From NCBI RefSeq assembly GCF_030816195.1, contig NZ_JAUSXS010000001.1, positions 5,107,501-5,171,500 of the forward strand: 64,000 bases of DNA, written 5' to 3'. Under the pieces are notes generated by a model, which was not told the origin of the DNA, made no database searches, and saw nothing but the letters and a program-made list of their open reading frames with translations. Origin of the DNA: Pseudomonas sp. W4I3. GTDB taxonomy: Bacteria > Pseudomonadota > Gammaproteobacteria > Pseudomonadales > Pseudomonadaceae. The translations under genes and the position numbers were made by a program. Positions 1-8,246 of this stretch are shown here, in pieces. How positions within the stretch are numbered: the stretch's first letter is position 1; the number at the start of each line of letters is the position of its first letter.

Positions 1-430
1 CGATCGTGATACCGGTCAGCGCCTGGGCACCGTCGAACACCACCAGGATGTTGCGGGTGACGTTGTTGCCGATCTGCTGCGGCGGAATATTCTTGCGCTT
101 CTGCTGCAGCGGGACATAGGCCACGGCCAGGAGGACATTCTCGGCGGTTTCCAGGCCGATCCAGTTCCAGTCAAAATCCCCGATCTCGCTGCCCAGCATC
201 GAGCTGTAGACCACCTGATTCGGGTTTACAAAGCCGATGTTCTGTTGCGGAATCGTGTAAGTGTGGACGATCTGCGCCGCCGGCGGCTTTGGCGCGGCAC
301 GATTGACTGGGCCGTTCGGGTCCAGTCCGGGCACGTTGGCGAAGACAAAGCGTACGACCTCGAGGCGCTGTTGTGCGCCCAGTTTTTGGGCGATCAGGCT
401 TTCGCCTGCAAGGGTAATACTGGCTCCCAT
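1..430 (-). CDS. Phage tail fibre / tail-collar protein (C-terminus cut by window edge)
   Basis: The frame is open from an ATG at 430 down to the window edge, about 143 codons, so only the N-terminal part is present. The translation begins MGASITLAGESLIAQKLGAQ and resembles the tail-collar fibre N-terminal domain (P2 gpH-type, DUF3751) that anchors a fibre to the baseplate. It lies 9 bp after the gpI-like gene, the place a fibre gene has in P2-like tail operons. The receptor-binding C-terminal part lies outside the window, so host specificity cannot be judged. The family call rests on the visible domain and the position. Confidence 0.75.
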   Translation of the reverse strand, partial: MGASITLAGESLIAQKLGAQQRLEVVRFVFANVPGLDPNGPVNRAAPKPPAAQIVHTYTIPQQNIGFVNPNQVVYSSMLGSEIGDFDWNWIGLETAENVLLAVAYVPLQQKRKNIPPQQIGNNVTRNILVVFDGAQALTGITI

Positions 431-439
431 AAGAGGCTC

Positions 440-964
440 CTACAGGCTGGCAATCAGCGTTTGCTGATCGTCGTTAAAGTCAGCCGCGACGATGCGCAGC
501 GATACGGGGGTGAGGGTCACGAAGTCATAGCGCCGGCAGGTTCGGCCGTACTGCTGTATCAGCACGCGCAGCAGCTCCGGGTTCTGCGACAACTGGGAAT
601 CGGAAAGGCGCAGCATCACCACGTCCCAGTCCCGATCGGGCATGCGTTCGTCAATCTCGACATAACCCACGCCCAGGCGCTGCAGGATGCGTTTGAGCCC
701 GGCCGTGCTGCCGGCGTCGACGGCATTGATGAAGGCGAACTTGACGCGAAGTCGGTACAGGCTTTCGGGTTCGTCCTTGAAACGGCTGATATCCCGTTGC
801 CAGGCCAGCAGGTCCAGCACGGTCAAGTGGCAGGTGTCAGCATCCATCTGCATCAACGGCCATTGCAGCCAACCTTCGACTTTCTCCCACCAGGACTGGG
901 CGGCTGCTTTCAGCTTGGCCAACTGCGGGCCATCGAGCCAGAAGGGCAAATTGAGCTTGATCAT
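440..964 (-). CDS. Phage tail protein I (gpI-like baseplate protein)
   Basis: This 174-aa protein sits between gpJ and the tail fibre, as P2 gpI does, and its length matches gpI. It starts MIKLNLPFWLDGPQ, has Trp-rich stretches and a central segment with the look of P2-type tail protein I. gpI works with gpJ and gpW to build the baseplate wedge. The ATG overlaps the gpJ stop by 4 bp, so translation is probably coupled. It could carry another family label in HP1-like phages. The assignment relies on gene order as much as on sequence. Confidence 0.75.
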   Translation of the reverse strand: MIKLNLPFWLDGPQLAKLKAAAQSWWEKVEGWLQWPLMQMDADTCHLTVLDLLAWQRDISRFKDEPESLYRLRVKFAFINAVDAGSTAGLKRILQRLGVGYVEIDERMPDRDWDVVMLRLSDSQLSQNPELLRVLIQQYGRTCRRYDFVTLTPVSLRIVAADFNDDQQTLIASL

Positions 965-2133
965 GCCGGCACCACCTGCAGGCTTTTGATCCTGGGAATG
1001 CTCAGCTCTGACACGATGTCGGCATTGTCGAAATGCAGCGACTCAATTCCGGGGAACTGCTGGTGGAGTTCTTCGCCCAGGCGGCTGAATGAAAACCGCG
1101 ACTGGGGGTAGGTCAGCGTTGGCTGATAGTCACCGGTGCCGCTCTCGCGGAACGCCGCACGGATGAACTGCTCCACCTCGGCCTGCAGCTTGGTGCGTTG
1201 CTCGACAGTCAGTAACGGCCGCGACCACAGGGTGAGGCTCAAGGCGTGCTGGGTTTCTGGCATGACCATCACCAGTAGATCATCACCGTGGCCATGGTTG
1301 CCCTGGTCGCGGATATGCGCATTGATTTGCTCCAGGTAAGTCGCCGCCGGAACGTCTGCATCGAACAGCACGTAGGCATTGGCGCTGCCCGGGCCACGCG
1401 GCGCGCCGTGCAGGAAATAAACGCCATCCGGCCGAACGCCCGGGAAAGCCGAAATCATGGCGCGGTACACCGAGTCGGTGTGCCACTGGTTGACCGCCGA
1501 GAACTGGTTGCGCACGCGCAAACGCAGCTGTTCGTCCGGCTCAGAATCTGCACCTGGTGCAATCAGCCAGCCGTCCGCGTTCACCACCTGGACGATGCCG
1601 GCGATGGGCACCGGCATGATTGCGTAGTAACCCGGGGCCAGGTTGTAACCGCTGCCCACGTCCTCGGCTTCTACCGGGACTTCCAGCTGCAGCACGCCGT
1701 CCGCAAAGGTCACGGCCTGGGTAGTGATCAACTGGTAGATATGCCCGTTGATCGCTGCGGACTGCACCCGCACACCGGCCGGCAGTTCCAGCGCGCCACC
1801 TGGTACATCGCGGGTAAACAACAGAGTCCCTTTAGCCTTGGTCGCACCCTTGCGCTCGACGTTGACCGCCCAGGCCAGCATGTCCAGCCACTTGTCGCGT
1901 GCGGTTTTGACAAAGAAATTCGGCAGGATCGTGCCGCTGACGAAGTTGATCAGCCACAGCACCGGCTTAGTCACCAGGGCGGTAATCACCCGCCAGAACG
2001 GCGAATAAGCGCTGGTGTTGCTCATCTTGCTGCCCTGGGCCGCGACTTCCTTTTCCCACGCCTGGCGCAAGCCTTCCTCAGTGACGGGGATGCCGCCATC
2101 CGCCAGAGCCTGCTTAAAATCTACGTTGCTCAC
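961..2133 (-). CDS. Baseplate assembly protein J
   Basis: At 390 aa this is longer than P2 gpJ (about 300 aa) and fits the longer J proteins of Mu- and HP1-type phages. The middle and C-terminal parts (from about residue 180, including the segment PGSANAYVLFDADVPAATYL) have the character of the Baseplate_J family. J proteins form the edge of the baseplate wedge of contractile tails. It overlaps its upstream neighbour (gpW-like) and its downstream neighbour (gpI-like) by 4 bp each, giving a tightly coupled baseplate operon. Confidence 0.85.
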   Translation of the reverse strand: MSNVDFKQALADGGIPVTEEGLRQAWEKEVAAQGSKMSNTSAYSPFWRVITALVTKPVLWLINFVSGTILPNFFVKTARDKWLDMLAWAVNVERKGATKAKGTLLFTRDVPGGALELPAGVRVQSAAINGHIYQLITTQAVTFADGVLQLEVPVEAEDVGSGYNLAPGYYAIMPVPIAGIVQVVNADGWLIAPGADSEPDEQLRLRVRNQFSAVNQWHTDSVYRAMISAFPGVRPDGVYFLHGAPRGPGSANAYVLFDADVPAATYLEQINAHIRDQGNHGHGDDLLVMVMPETQHALSLTLWSRPLLTVEQRTKLQAEVEQFIRAAFRESGTGDYQPTLTYPQSRFSFSRLGEELHQQFPGIESLHFDNADIVSELSIPRIKSLQVVPA

Positions 2134-2447
2134 AGGGTCACCTCGATGTCGCCAAATTTCAGCGTTTTCGCCGTGACCAGGTACTGGCCAGACTCCACTT
2201 GTTTAATCAGAGCCGTGCCCGGTACCAGGCGCTCGTCGGCCTCCACCAGCAGTTCCAATTGCTGGATGCAGTCGCGCTGACGCAGCTTGCTGCGCTCGGC
2301 CACCAGCGTGACCAGCAACCCGCTCTCGCGGATCATGTGCGCAATGTCCTGGGCGATGCTGGCCCGGTCATCAATCAGCAGCGGCTGACGCGACGGGTCC
2401 AGCACCAGATCGTTGTCGGCGATCAGCAGGTCGATGTACTCGCTCAT
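2130..2447 (-). CDS. DUF2590 family baseplate protein (gpW/gp25-like)
   Basis: A 105-aa protein starting MSEYIDLLIADNDLVLDPSR. It looks like DUF2590, a family found in HP1-type phages between the tape measure and gpJ, the place where P2 has gpW. The inferred role is a small lysozyme-fold baseplate wedge component. It overlaps the tape-measure stop and the gpJ start by 4 bp each. The DUF label is recalled from family knowledge and not searched. Confidence 0.7.
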   Translation of the reverse strand: MSEYIDLLIADNDLVLDPSRQPLLIDDRASIAQDIAHMIRESGLLVTLVAERSKLRQRDCIQQLELLVEADERLVPGTALIKQVESGQYLVTAKTLKFGDIEVTL

Positions 2448-4759
2448 CCGCCCACCGCCATGGCCAACATGCCTTCCAGCTCCAGCGGATTCATCGGTTT
2501 GCCGGTGTGAATGTTGACGTTCTCCACATGGGTGCCCTTATTTTGGGTTTGGTTGTTGTTCTGGATGCTGGCCAACAAGCCGCCCCGAGGCACGGCGTCA
2601 GGCCGTTTCGGTGACAGGCTGGTCACAGCGCTATTAATCCGCTGTTGGCTTTGCTCGGCCTTCTCGGTCGGCTTGGACGCTGTGACCAGAGCCGGCGGTT
2701 GTGTTGGCTGCGGAACGTGTAATTGCGGCCCGATCGGCGCCGACCTTTTTAATGCCGGCGCTGCCACCAGGGCCGGCACCGTACGCGGGGCCTCGGGTGC
2801 GGCCAGAGGCTGGGTGATCGGCGCAGGTGTTTTCGGCAGAGGTGCCAGCACCAGAGCCGGCGCTTGGGTCTGCGGCTGCAGAGCATTGAGCGTGGGCATT
2901 GCCGGCGCCGCCGCTGCTTTCGGAGTAGCAGCCATCACCAGGGGCTGCGCCTGGATGGATTGCTGGGGAGCGCTCACCAATTGCGGCAGCAATGGTGCCT
3001 CTACCTGTGGCGCGCTGATGGTGGGCAAGTCCGGCGCGGCCGGCATGTCGCCGAACGCCGCATCAATCTGCACCCCCGGGATCTTGTTCAACATCTCGAT
3101 CAGGCCGTTGATCGCACTCTTGAAGATGTTGACGATGCCGTCCCAGGCCGCGCTGGCCATGGCTGACCAGCCGCCCATCGAGTCGAACCACTCGGACAGC
3201 GCGGTCAGTTGGCCGCTGACCCACTGGAACGCTTCACTGTTGAGTAGCGCGCTGGTCCATTCGTCCCAGTAGATGATCGCTGCCGCCACGGCCGCGACCA
3301 GGGCAACAATGCCGATCACCACCCAAGTCACTGGGTTGGCCAGCAACGCGGTATTGACCAGCCAGATCGCGCCCTGCCACAGCAACATCGCGCCCTTGAC
3401 CAGGCCCATCCAGGCGACCATCAACACCAGGCCCGCCACAAACCCGATCACCATGACCGTGTGGTACAGGAACATGGCGATACTGCGTAGGCCGGCCATG
3501 GTCAGGACTTTCCACACCGTGACCATGCCCAGCCAGACCATTTTCGACATGCCCACAGTCAAGGTCAGCAAGGACATGGCGGCGATGATCCCGAACACCA
3601 CCAACGTAGCGATGCCGATCACGCGGGTGATATTGGGGAACAACTGGGTCCAGCGGGTCAGAGTGCTGGCGATGCCTACCAGGCGATCCATCAGCGGCGC
3701 CAGGATAGGGATCAGTGACTGGCCGAAAGCGATACGCAGGGCCTGCACAGCGGCACCGAACTGTTGCCACGGATCCACCATCGCCTTGGCCATGCGTTCG
3801 GCGTTCTCCAGGCCGCGCACATTGCCCAGCTGCTCCATGCCGTTCTTCAAGCGGCCGGTGTCGCCCATCAGCGTGGTGATCAGGCGCGCCGCTTCGCCGC
3901 CGAAGGCATCGCGCAGCTTCTTGCCGTTGGCCTCGATTGTCAGGTCACCAAACTTGCCCTTGAGCTTGTCCAGGATGTCCATCATCGGCAGCAACTTGCC
4001 CTGCTGGTCGACAAAGGACATGCCGAGCTTTTCCGATGCGGCGCTGACGTTCTCAAAGAACGACTTGTAGAGGCCACCGGCCTCCCCGCCGTCCATGGTG
4101 CTGCCCAACGTGCCCAGCACTGCCATTTGCTCGGCCAGGCTCACGCCTGCGGTGCTGGCCAGGCCGCCGGCAGCTTTAAATGCCTCGCCGATCTGCTCGC
4201 CGCTCGTGCGAAACAGCTGTACCGCCGTGGCGGTTTGGCCAGCAAGGGTTTCAACCCACTGCCCCTTGCCCATGGCGTCGGCCTGGCCCTTAAACAGGTT
4301 GTACATAGTGCCGACGTAGGTGCCCATGGTGTCGGCGTCGGACTTGGTGGCCTTGGCCAACACGTCGCTCGCGTTGGTGAACGTCGCCAGTTGATTACCC
4401 ACCAACCCTTTGATGGCCCCCTCAATGTGATACGCCGAGGCAACAAAATCCCGGGCGTTCTCGCCGTAGGCCACGGAAAATTCCAGGGACTTACGATTCA
4501 GCGCGTTCAACGCATCCTCGGCCACGTTCAACGATCGGACTTCGCCCAGGGCGCGGTTCATCTCCAGGGCGGGTTCCAGCGACTGGGTAATGGCCACGCC
4601 GGCGCCCACCATCCCAGCCAGGCCGAGGCCCATTTGGGTGATGTTCTTCTGGCCTTGTTCAGCCAGGTCAGAGAAGCCCATTTTGACCTTGCCCAGCGGG
4701 GCGGTGACCTTGTCGGTCAGGCTCAAAATGAAGGCCAGGCGGGCGCTTTTGTCAGCCAT
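2444..4759 (-). CDS. Phage tail tape measure protein (TP901 type)
   Basis: The longest gene of the tail operon (771 aa). Residues about 1-340 have the TP901 tape-measure core, with helical Ala/Gly/Met-rich stretches and motifs such as LAEQMAVLGTLGSTMDGGEA. Residues about 350-500 hold several hydrophobic segments, and the C-terminal third is rich in Pro, Gln and Ala. Tape measure proteins set tail length and are later ejected, helping DNA pass the inner membrane. It starts 7 bp after the stop of the frameshifted chaperone extension, the usual arrangement in which chaperone and tape measure are adjacent and translated together. Confidence 0.92.
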   Translation of the reverse strand: MADKSARLAFILSLTDKVTAPLGKVKMGFSDLAEQGQKNITQMGLGLAGMVGAGVAITQSLEPALEMNRALGEVRSLNVAEDALNALNRKSLEFSVAYGENARDFVASAYHIEGAIKGLVGNQLATFTNASDVLAKATKSDADTMGTYVGTMYNLFKGQADAMGKGQWVETLAGQTATAVQLFRTSGEQIGEAFKAAGGLASTAGVSLAEQMAVLGTLGSTMDGGEAGGLYKSFFENVSAASEKLGMSFVDQQGKLLPMMDILDKLKGKFGDLTIEANGKKLRDAFGGEAARLITTLMGDTGRLKNGMEQLGNVRGLENAERMAKAMVDPWQQFGAAVQALRIAFGQSLIPILAPLMDRLVGIASTLTRWTQLFPNITRVIGIATLVVFGIIAAMSLLTLTVGMSKMVWLGMVTVWKVLTMAGLRSIAMFLYHTVMVIGFVAGLVLMVAWMGLVKGAMLLWQGAIWLVNTALLANPVTWVVIGIVALVAAVAAAIIYWDEWTSALLNSEAFQWVSGQLTALSEWFDSMGGWSAMASAAWDGIVNIFKSAINGLIEMLNKIPGVQIDAAFGDMPAAPDLPTISAPQVEAPLLPQLVSAPQQSIQAQPLVMAATPKAAAAPAMPTLNALQPQTQAPALVLAPLPKTPAPITQPLAAPEAPRTVPALVAAPALKRSAPIGPQLHVPQPTQPPALVTASKPTEKAEQSQQRINSAVTSLSPKRPDAVPRGGLLASIQNNNQTQNKGTHVENVNIHTGKPMNPLELEGMLAMAVGG

Positions 4760-4765
4760 CAGTGT

Positions 4766-5217
4766 TTATCCGTTGAGTGCGTAGGCGATGCCGTTGGCAA
4801 TGGCGATTTCCATCCGGCGCCAGTGCTCGTCCTCCAGCCACTTGGCCGTCCCCATCACCTCGGCGGTGGGTTCGGCACCAGGTAGCCAGCGGCTGGCCAA
4901 GGCCACCAGTTGGCCAAGGCCGTTTTCGGTCAGTCGTTCGGCGTGATCGAGGGCTTTTTTACGGTGATTTCAACGTCCGGGCCGTACTCCTCGAGGAGCG
5001 CGCCGGCCAACTGCATGACCAATACCGGGTTGCCCAACTGGGCCTTGAGACTGGCGCGCTGTTCCTGCTTAACGGTGGTTACCAGCAAGTTGTTGGCTGG
5101 CGAGACCTTGTTGGTCTGGGTCACGGCGTTGAAGTACTTGGTCACGTCCTGCGGCGTCAGGGCGAAGGTGAATTCTTTGTCGCCGACTTCCAGGGTGATA
5201 TCGCGTGTATCGGTCAT
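4766..5217 (-). CDS. Tail assembly chaperone, -1 frameshifted long form (gpE+E' / gpGT equivalent)
   Basis: The first 88 codons are shared with the short form. A -1 slip on A AAA AAG then enters a frame that is open for 62 more codons, to a TAA at 4766-4768, giving about 150 aa. After the slip the product continues ALDHAERLTENG and ends near AIANGIAYALNG. The downstream frame has no ATG close to its 5' end, so it is most simply read as an extension. Lambda G/GT and P2 E/E' use the same design, in which the T domain contacts the tape measure and the G domain contacts tail tube. Slippage itself is inferred. Confidence 0.75.
4930..5217 (-). CDS. Phage tail assembly chaperone, short form
   Basis: A 95-aa acidic protein starting MTDTRDITLEVGDKEFTF, placed immediately before the tape measure gene, the position of P2 gpE and lambda gpG. 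Such chaperones bind the tape measure and recruit tail tube subunits. The frame ends at a TGA at 4930-4932. Near its end lies an in-frame A AAA AAG heptamer (4954-4960) that allows a longer product, described separately. The family call (tail assembly chaperone of HP1-like phages) comes from position, size and the slippery site. Confidence 0.8.
   Translation of the reverse strand: MTDTRDITLEVGDKEFTFALTPQDVTKYFNAVTQTNKVSPANNLLVTTVKQEQRASLKAQLGNPVLVMQLAGALLEEYGPDVEITVKKPSITPND
4954..4960 (-). promoter_or_regulatory. Programmed -1 frameshift slippery heptamer A AAA AAG
   Basis: On the minus strand the codons read GTA AAA AAG CCC, so the heptamer is in the exact X XXY YYZ register for tandem -1 slippage. 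A AAA AAG is among the most efficient -1 sites in enterobacterial ribosomes. The -1 frame is open to 4766. I did not model a downstream stimulatory structure. Confidence 0.8.
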
Positions 5218-5251
5218 GGTGTTGCTCCGTTCATGTTTAAAAAGTGGTGAA

Positions 5252-5707
5252 TCAGCGCAGGCAAACCCGGCGCACGTGGTCCTGCAAGCCCAGGATCATT
5301 TGCCGACTGAGGGCAAGCTGATCTCTGAGGGTGAAATAATCCTGTCGAGCGTCTGCAGTGAGTTCGGGGGTGCCTGCATCAGCCACGCCGCCGGCGCCGG
5401 TCGTTGGTGGGGCGGCTGGGGCACTGCAGGTGGCGTTGAGGTGCAACCGGTTAAGGCCAGCGTCAACAGCGCGGCGTAAGCCGTCGTTTTCGATGCGTTC
5501 ATCGTTGAGTTCCTGGGTACGTTGAAGGTCGATGGCGTCACGCTCAGCCAGCATCTCGCCGCTGATACGCGCCGCTTCGCGGAAGCCGCTGGCTTCGACC
5601 AGCGCGGCGTCACGCTCGGTACGGGCTGTGTCGCGCTGGCCTTCCAGCAGGTCGAAGCCGAACCAGGCCACCAGGCACACCGCCAGGATGAAAATGCCTT
5701 CGCGCAT
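5252..5707 (-). CDS. Rz-like spanin, inner membrane subunit
   Basis: About 151 aa. It starts MREGIFILAVCLVAWFGFDL, a single N-terminal membrane anchor, followed by a long charged coiled-coil-like helix (residues about 25-85) as in i-spanins. Rz joins with the Rz1 lipoprotein to disrupt the outer membrane at the end of lysis. It follows the endolysin with an overlap at the ATG (a GTG one codon upstream is an alternative start). The Rz1 frame lies wholly inside it. The identification rests on architecture and position, since Rz sequences diverge quickly. Confidence 0.8.
   Translation of the reverse strand: MREGIFILAVCLVAWFGFDLLEGQRDTARTERDAALVEASGFREAARISGEMLAERDAIDLQRTQELNDERIENDGLRRAVDAGLNRLHLNATCSAPAAPPTTGAGGVADAGTPELTADARQDYFTLRDQLALSRQMILGLQDHVRRVCLR
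5296..5502 (-). CDS. Rz1-like outer membrane spanin lipoprotein, embedded in Rz
   Basis: A 68-aa frame nested inside Rz in another register. It starts MNASKTTAYAALLTLALTGC, a signal sequence with the lipobox LTGC, and the following region is rich in Pro (PPAVPQPPHQRPAP), as is typical of Rz1. The mature lipoprotein would sit in the outer membrane and meet Rz across the periplasm. Full embedding as in lambda Rz/Rz1 is visible directly. Such genes are often missed by annotation because they overlap another gene completely. Confidence 0.8.
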   Translation of the reverse strand: MNASKTTAYAALLTLALTGCTSTPPAVPQPPHQRPAPAAWLMQAPPNSLQTLDRIISPSEISLPSVGK

Positions 5708-6240
5708 CACAAGCCCGCCTCACACAACGCGGCTTCTGCCAGGCGGCGAGCATGTAGCCCCGGGACAAACACCTTCTTGCCCTGGGCGGTGGTGACGAAG
5801 GCCCACACCGGGGTTTTGCCGTCCGGCGCCCAGGCCAGGGCCTGGCAGCCGTCTTTGATGCGACCAGCGTTGATCAGGCCTACGGCGCGACTGGCGCAGG
5901 TGCTGGGGTTGCCGAAGTTGTGGCCATGGCTGCTCAAGGCGTCGAAGGTGTTCTGCCCCACGTCCTGGTTGGTAATGCAGTCGGCCAACTGCAGCTGCCC
6001 TTTGCTGATCACCAGGTGCTCTACCTCGTTGCACCGGGCGTCCGACCAGTAATCACCCACAACCACCGGATACGGACTGGTATAACGGGTGATGCCCTTG
6101 CACACGGTGGGCAGGCCACGCGCTAGCTTGTCGGCGTAGACCGTGTTTTGGCCGTTGCCTTCCCAGGTGCCCAGGAACAGCACCAACGTAGAGCTGCAGA
6201 GTGCAATGGCGCCGGCGGCGATCTTGCCGCGCAGGCTCAC
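5707..6240 (-). CDS. Endolysin, lysozyme of GH24 type with SAR-like N-terminus
   Basis: About 177 aa from a GTG at 6240 that overlaps the holin stop by 4 bp. Residues about 7-24 form a weakly hydrophobic Gly/Ala/Ser-rich segment typical of signal-anchor-release endolysins, which reach the periplasm through Sec and are later freed from the membrane. Next comes TWEG with a candidate catalytic Glu27, then YADKLARGLPTVCKGIT with candidate Asp37 and Thr45, a GH24-like pattern whose spacing is slightly longer than in T4 lysozyme. It lies between holin and Rz. The open frame continues further upstream but would start inside the holin and TraR genes. Confidence 0.82.
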   Translation of the reverse strand: MSLRGKIAAGAIALCSSTLVLFLGTWEGNGQNTVYADKLARGLPTVCKGITRYTSPYPVVVGDYWSDARCNEVEHLVISKGQLQLADCITNQDVGQNTFDALSSHGHNFGNPSTCASRAVGLINAGRIKDGCQALAWAPDGKTPVWAFVTTAQGKKVFVPGLHARRLAEAALCEAGL

Positions 6241-6443
6241 GGCTTCACCTTCCAGTCGCGCAACATCTGGCGATACTTGGGGACCAACAGCAGGATCTGC
6301 AGCACCATGTAAACGGCTGTCAGCATGTAGGCGACAGCCGACCAGTCGACGGCCCCAGTCGCTCCGGTGGCTGCCACACCGATCGCAGGTGACGCCTTCG
6401 CCAGTGCGATGGCGGTGTCCTGGGCCGCCTGATTCGTGCTCAT
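6237..6443 (-). CDS. Putative holin
   Basis: A 68-aa protein starting MSTNQAAQDTAIALAKASPA with hydrophobic segments (around AIGVAATGATGAVDWSAVAY and MLTAVYMVLQILLLVP) and a basic C-terminus (RQMLRDWKVKP). Its position between the TraR-like gene and the endolysin, and its small membrane-protein profile, fit a phage holin that forms or triggers membrane lesions for lysis. The ATG at 6443 overlaps the TraR-like stop by 4 bp; an upstream in-frame start would lie inside that gene and is less likely. Confidence 0.75.
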   Translation of the reverse strand: MSTNQAAQDTAIALAKASPAIGVAATGATGAVDWSAVAYMLTAVYMVLQILLLVPKYRQMLRDWKVKP

Positions 6444-6658
6444 CGCTGCACTCCTTTTTCGAAAAAAGACTGGCACGGGACACAGCGGGTCTTGCCGCCG
6501 AGCGCCTGGCGCGCTGCAGGAATCTCGTTATCACAGTCCTGGCAGTGGGTAAGGCTTGGGCCCGCTGACTCACGCCGGGCCTGGGCCAACTGGGCGTTGA
6601 TAGCCTGGTCCCGCTGACGCTGTTCCAGGGCTTGGGCGCGATCGAACGGGCAGACCAT
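6440..6658 (-). CDS. TraR/DksA-type C4 zinc finger protein
   Basis: A 72-aa protein with a C-terminal Cys4 cluster (CQDCDNEIPAARQ then CVPCQ), the arrangement of the TraR/DksA zinc finger. TraR-like proteins bind the RNA polymerase secondary channel and can imitate DksA plus ppGpp. The N-terminal part is a short charged helix. It lies between tail tube and holin, and this location is common for a TraR gene in P2-like phages of pseudomonads. An effect on host transcription during late infection is inferred, not shown. Confidence 0.8.
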   Translation of the reverse strand: MVCPFDRAQALEQRQRDQAINAQLAQARRESAGPSLTHCQDCDNEIPAARQALGGKTRCVPCQSFFEKGVQR

Positions 6659-7107
6659 CAGCTAATGCCCTCGATCTCGGTGGCATCCAGATACGGCACG
6701 CCGTTGATACGGATAAAGTCCGGGCTGGTGACCTCAAAAGGCACCTTGTGCTTGGTCTTCTCGCCGCCCTTGGGATCGATGCTCAGCAGGCTGGAGACCT
6801 TCAACTTGCAACCGAAGGCCTCAATGCGCAGCTCGTCGTCGCCTGCCTTGGCGAAAAACACCGTGTCGAAGGCATCGAGCTTGCGAAAACTGCCGGCAGT
6901 GCGCGCCGCTTCGATCAGCAGGTTGAAGTTGGTGGAGTCCAGCTCCAGTTCGCCGGCCGCTGCCACATCGCCGTCGACGTAGCCGTCAGGCACGCCCCGG
7001 GTTTGTGCGGTCTTGCTGTTGTCGGTGATATCCAGGGTGCAGCTTTCGACATGGACCAGCAGATCGCCCAGGTTCACGTCAAAGTTCTTGCCGCCAATAC
7101 GTGACAT
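6658..7107 (-). CDS. Phage tail tube protein (DUF2597 type)
   Basis: A 149-aa protein starting MSRIGGKNFDVNLGDLLVHV and directly downstream of the sheath gene, where contractile phages carry the tube subunit. The sequence resembles DUF2597, the HP1-type counterpart of P2 FII. Such proteins polymerise to form the inner tail tube. It lies 6 bp from the sheath stop, so the two are probably translated in a fixed ratio. The functional call comes mainly from gene order. Confidence 0.78.
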   Translation of the reverse strand: MSRIGGKNFDVNLGDLLVHVESCTLDITDNSKTAQTRGVPDGYVDGDVAAAGELELDSTNFNLLIEAARTAGSFRKLDAFDTVFFAKAGDDELRIEAFGCKLKVSSLLSIDPKGGEKTKHKVPFEVTSPDFIRINGVPYLDATEIEGIS

Positions 7108-7113
7108 GGGGGG

Positions 7114-8235
7114 TTACTCCGAATCGTCGTTAGAAAGGTCCAGGGCGATGTTCGCCGTGAGGTCTTTCGGGCAGTTGTGGGGCTTGAGCTTGATGAACGC
7201 CTCAACGGCGGTTTTGCTCTTCCAAACCAGCACGATGTCGCCGTCTTTGGGCGATTCGATCTCGCCGGGAAACACCTCGCCGGCGAACTTGACCGACTTG
7301 GCCATGCGGCGCAGAGGGGCCATCAGCGCGTTGATGTTCACGGCCATGCTGTTGGGGGTGCTATTCAAACGGCGATCGGCCACGCGGCGGATCAACAGCG
7401 GCCGCACCTGGCGTGCAGCCTTGTCAGCCAGGCGCAGATATTCCACGACCTGGTAGTCGCTGCCTGGTGCATCAAGCATGTTGCCGTCGCCCCAGTACAC
7501 GCCCGGGTAATCGGAATACGTCTGGGAGACGGAGAAACGCGCCTTATCCAATTCCGCGCGGATCGAGGACGGCAATGGCACGCCTTCGGAATCGACAGGT
7601 ACGGCGCCAAGCCCCAGCACTGCGCCGGTGGCCACGCGCATTGGGCTGTCAGCAATGCTGACGGCCGCGTTGGCCAGCCGGCCGGCCAACACGCCCAGGT
7701 CGTTACCGTGCAACTGCGGCACTACCAGGACACGCGGTGCGGATAAGCCGGCGGTGATCGCTTTTTGGGCCACCAGGTACTCGGCCCAGCTCTGGAACGG
7801 GCTCAGCGACAGGCCGGCCGTGGCCGCCATAACGAAAGCACGACGGCCGTAGGTGTCATTCATCGACACGGCCGCGTCGTGCATGGCCGACAGTTCGACC
7901 CCCGTGGCCACTGGTTTGGTGATTACCACCGCCTCGACGGAAAAGCCCTGTTGCTGGGACATTTCCAGGGCTTTGATCCAGTCGCCGTCCGGCGCGATCG
8001 GTGCTGCCAGGCATGCCCAGCGATCGCCACCATTCAGGCGTGCAGCAGTGACCTGGGTTTTCAGGTCACTGGCCGGTAGGCCCAGTTGCGTGTCCAGATC
8101 GCTGTCGGTGTTGAGGGCGATCAATTTGCCGGTGTTTTTCGGGCCGGGACCGATGAAGAGAAAATAGCGCTCGATCTCAGTCACGGCGCCTTGGCCCAGA
8201 TTGAGATTGTTAACGCTGACTTTGCCAAGTGCCAT
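7114..8235 (-). CDS. Phage tail sheath protein (DUF2586 type)
   Basis: A 373-aa protein starting MALGKVSVNNLNLGQGAVTE, close in length to P2 FI sheath (about 396 aa). The sequence has the look of DUF2586, the sheath family of HP1-like phages. The protein forms the contractile outer layer of the tail. It is followed at once by the tube gene, a strong contextual sign. No frameshift or truncation is seen. Confidence 0.82.
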   Translation of the reverse strand: MALGKVSVNNLNLGQGAVTEIERYFLFIGPGPKNTGKLIALNTDSDLDTQLGLPASDLKTQVTAARLNGGDRWACLAAPIAPDGDWIKALEMSQQQGFSVEAVVITKPVATGVELSAMHDAAVSMNDTYGRRAFVMAATAGLSLSPFQSWAEYLVAQKAITAGLSAPRVLVVPQLHGNDLGVLAGRLANAAVSIADSPMRVATGAVLGLGAVPVDSEGVPLPSSIRAELDKARFSVSQTYSDYPGVYWGDGNMLDAPGSDYQVVEYLRLADKAARQVRPLLIRRVADRRLNSTPNSMAVNINALMAPLRRMAKSVKFAGEVFPGEIESPKDGDIVLVWKSKTAVEAFIKLKPHNCPKDLTANIALDLSNDDSE

Positions 8236-8246
8236 GCTGTGCCTCG

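Noticed and set aside
5707..6573. A 288-aa version of the endolysin frame
   Set aside because: The upstream part lies inside the holin and TraR genes in another frame. The GTG at 6240 gives a proper signal-anchor and couples to the holin stop.
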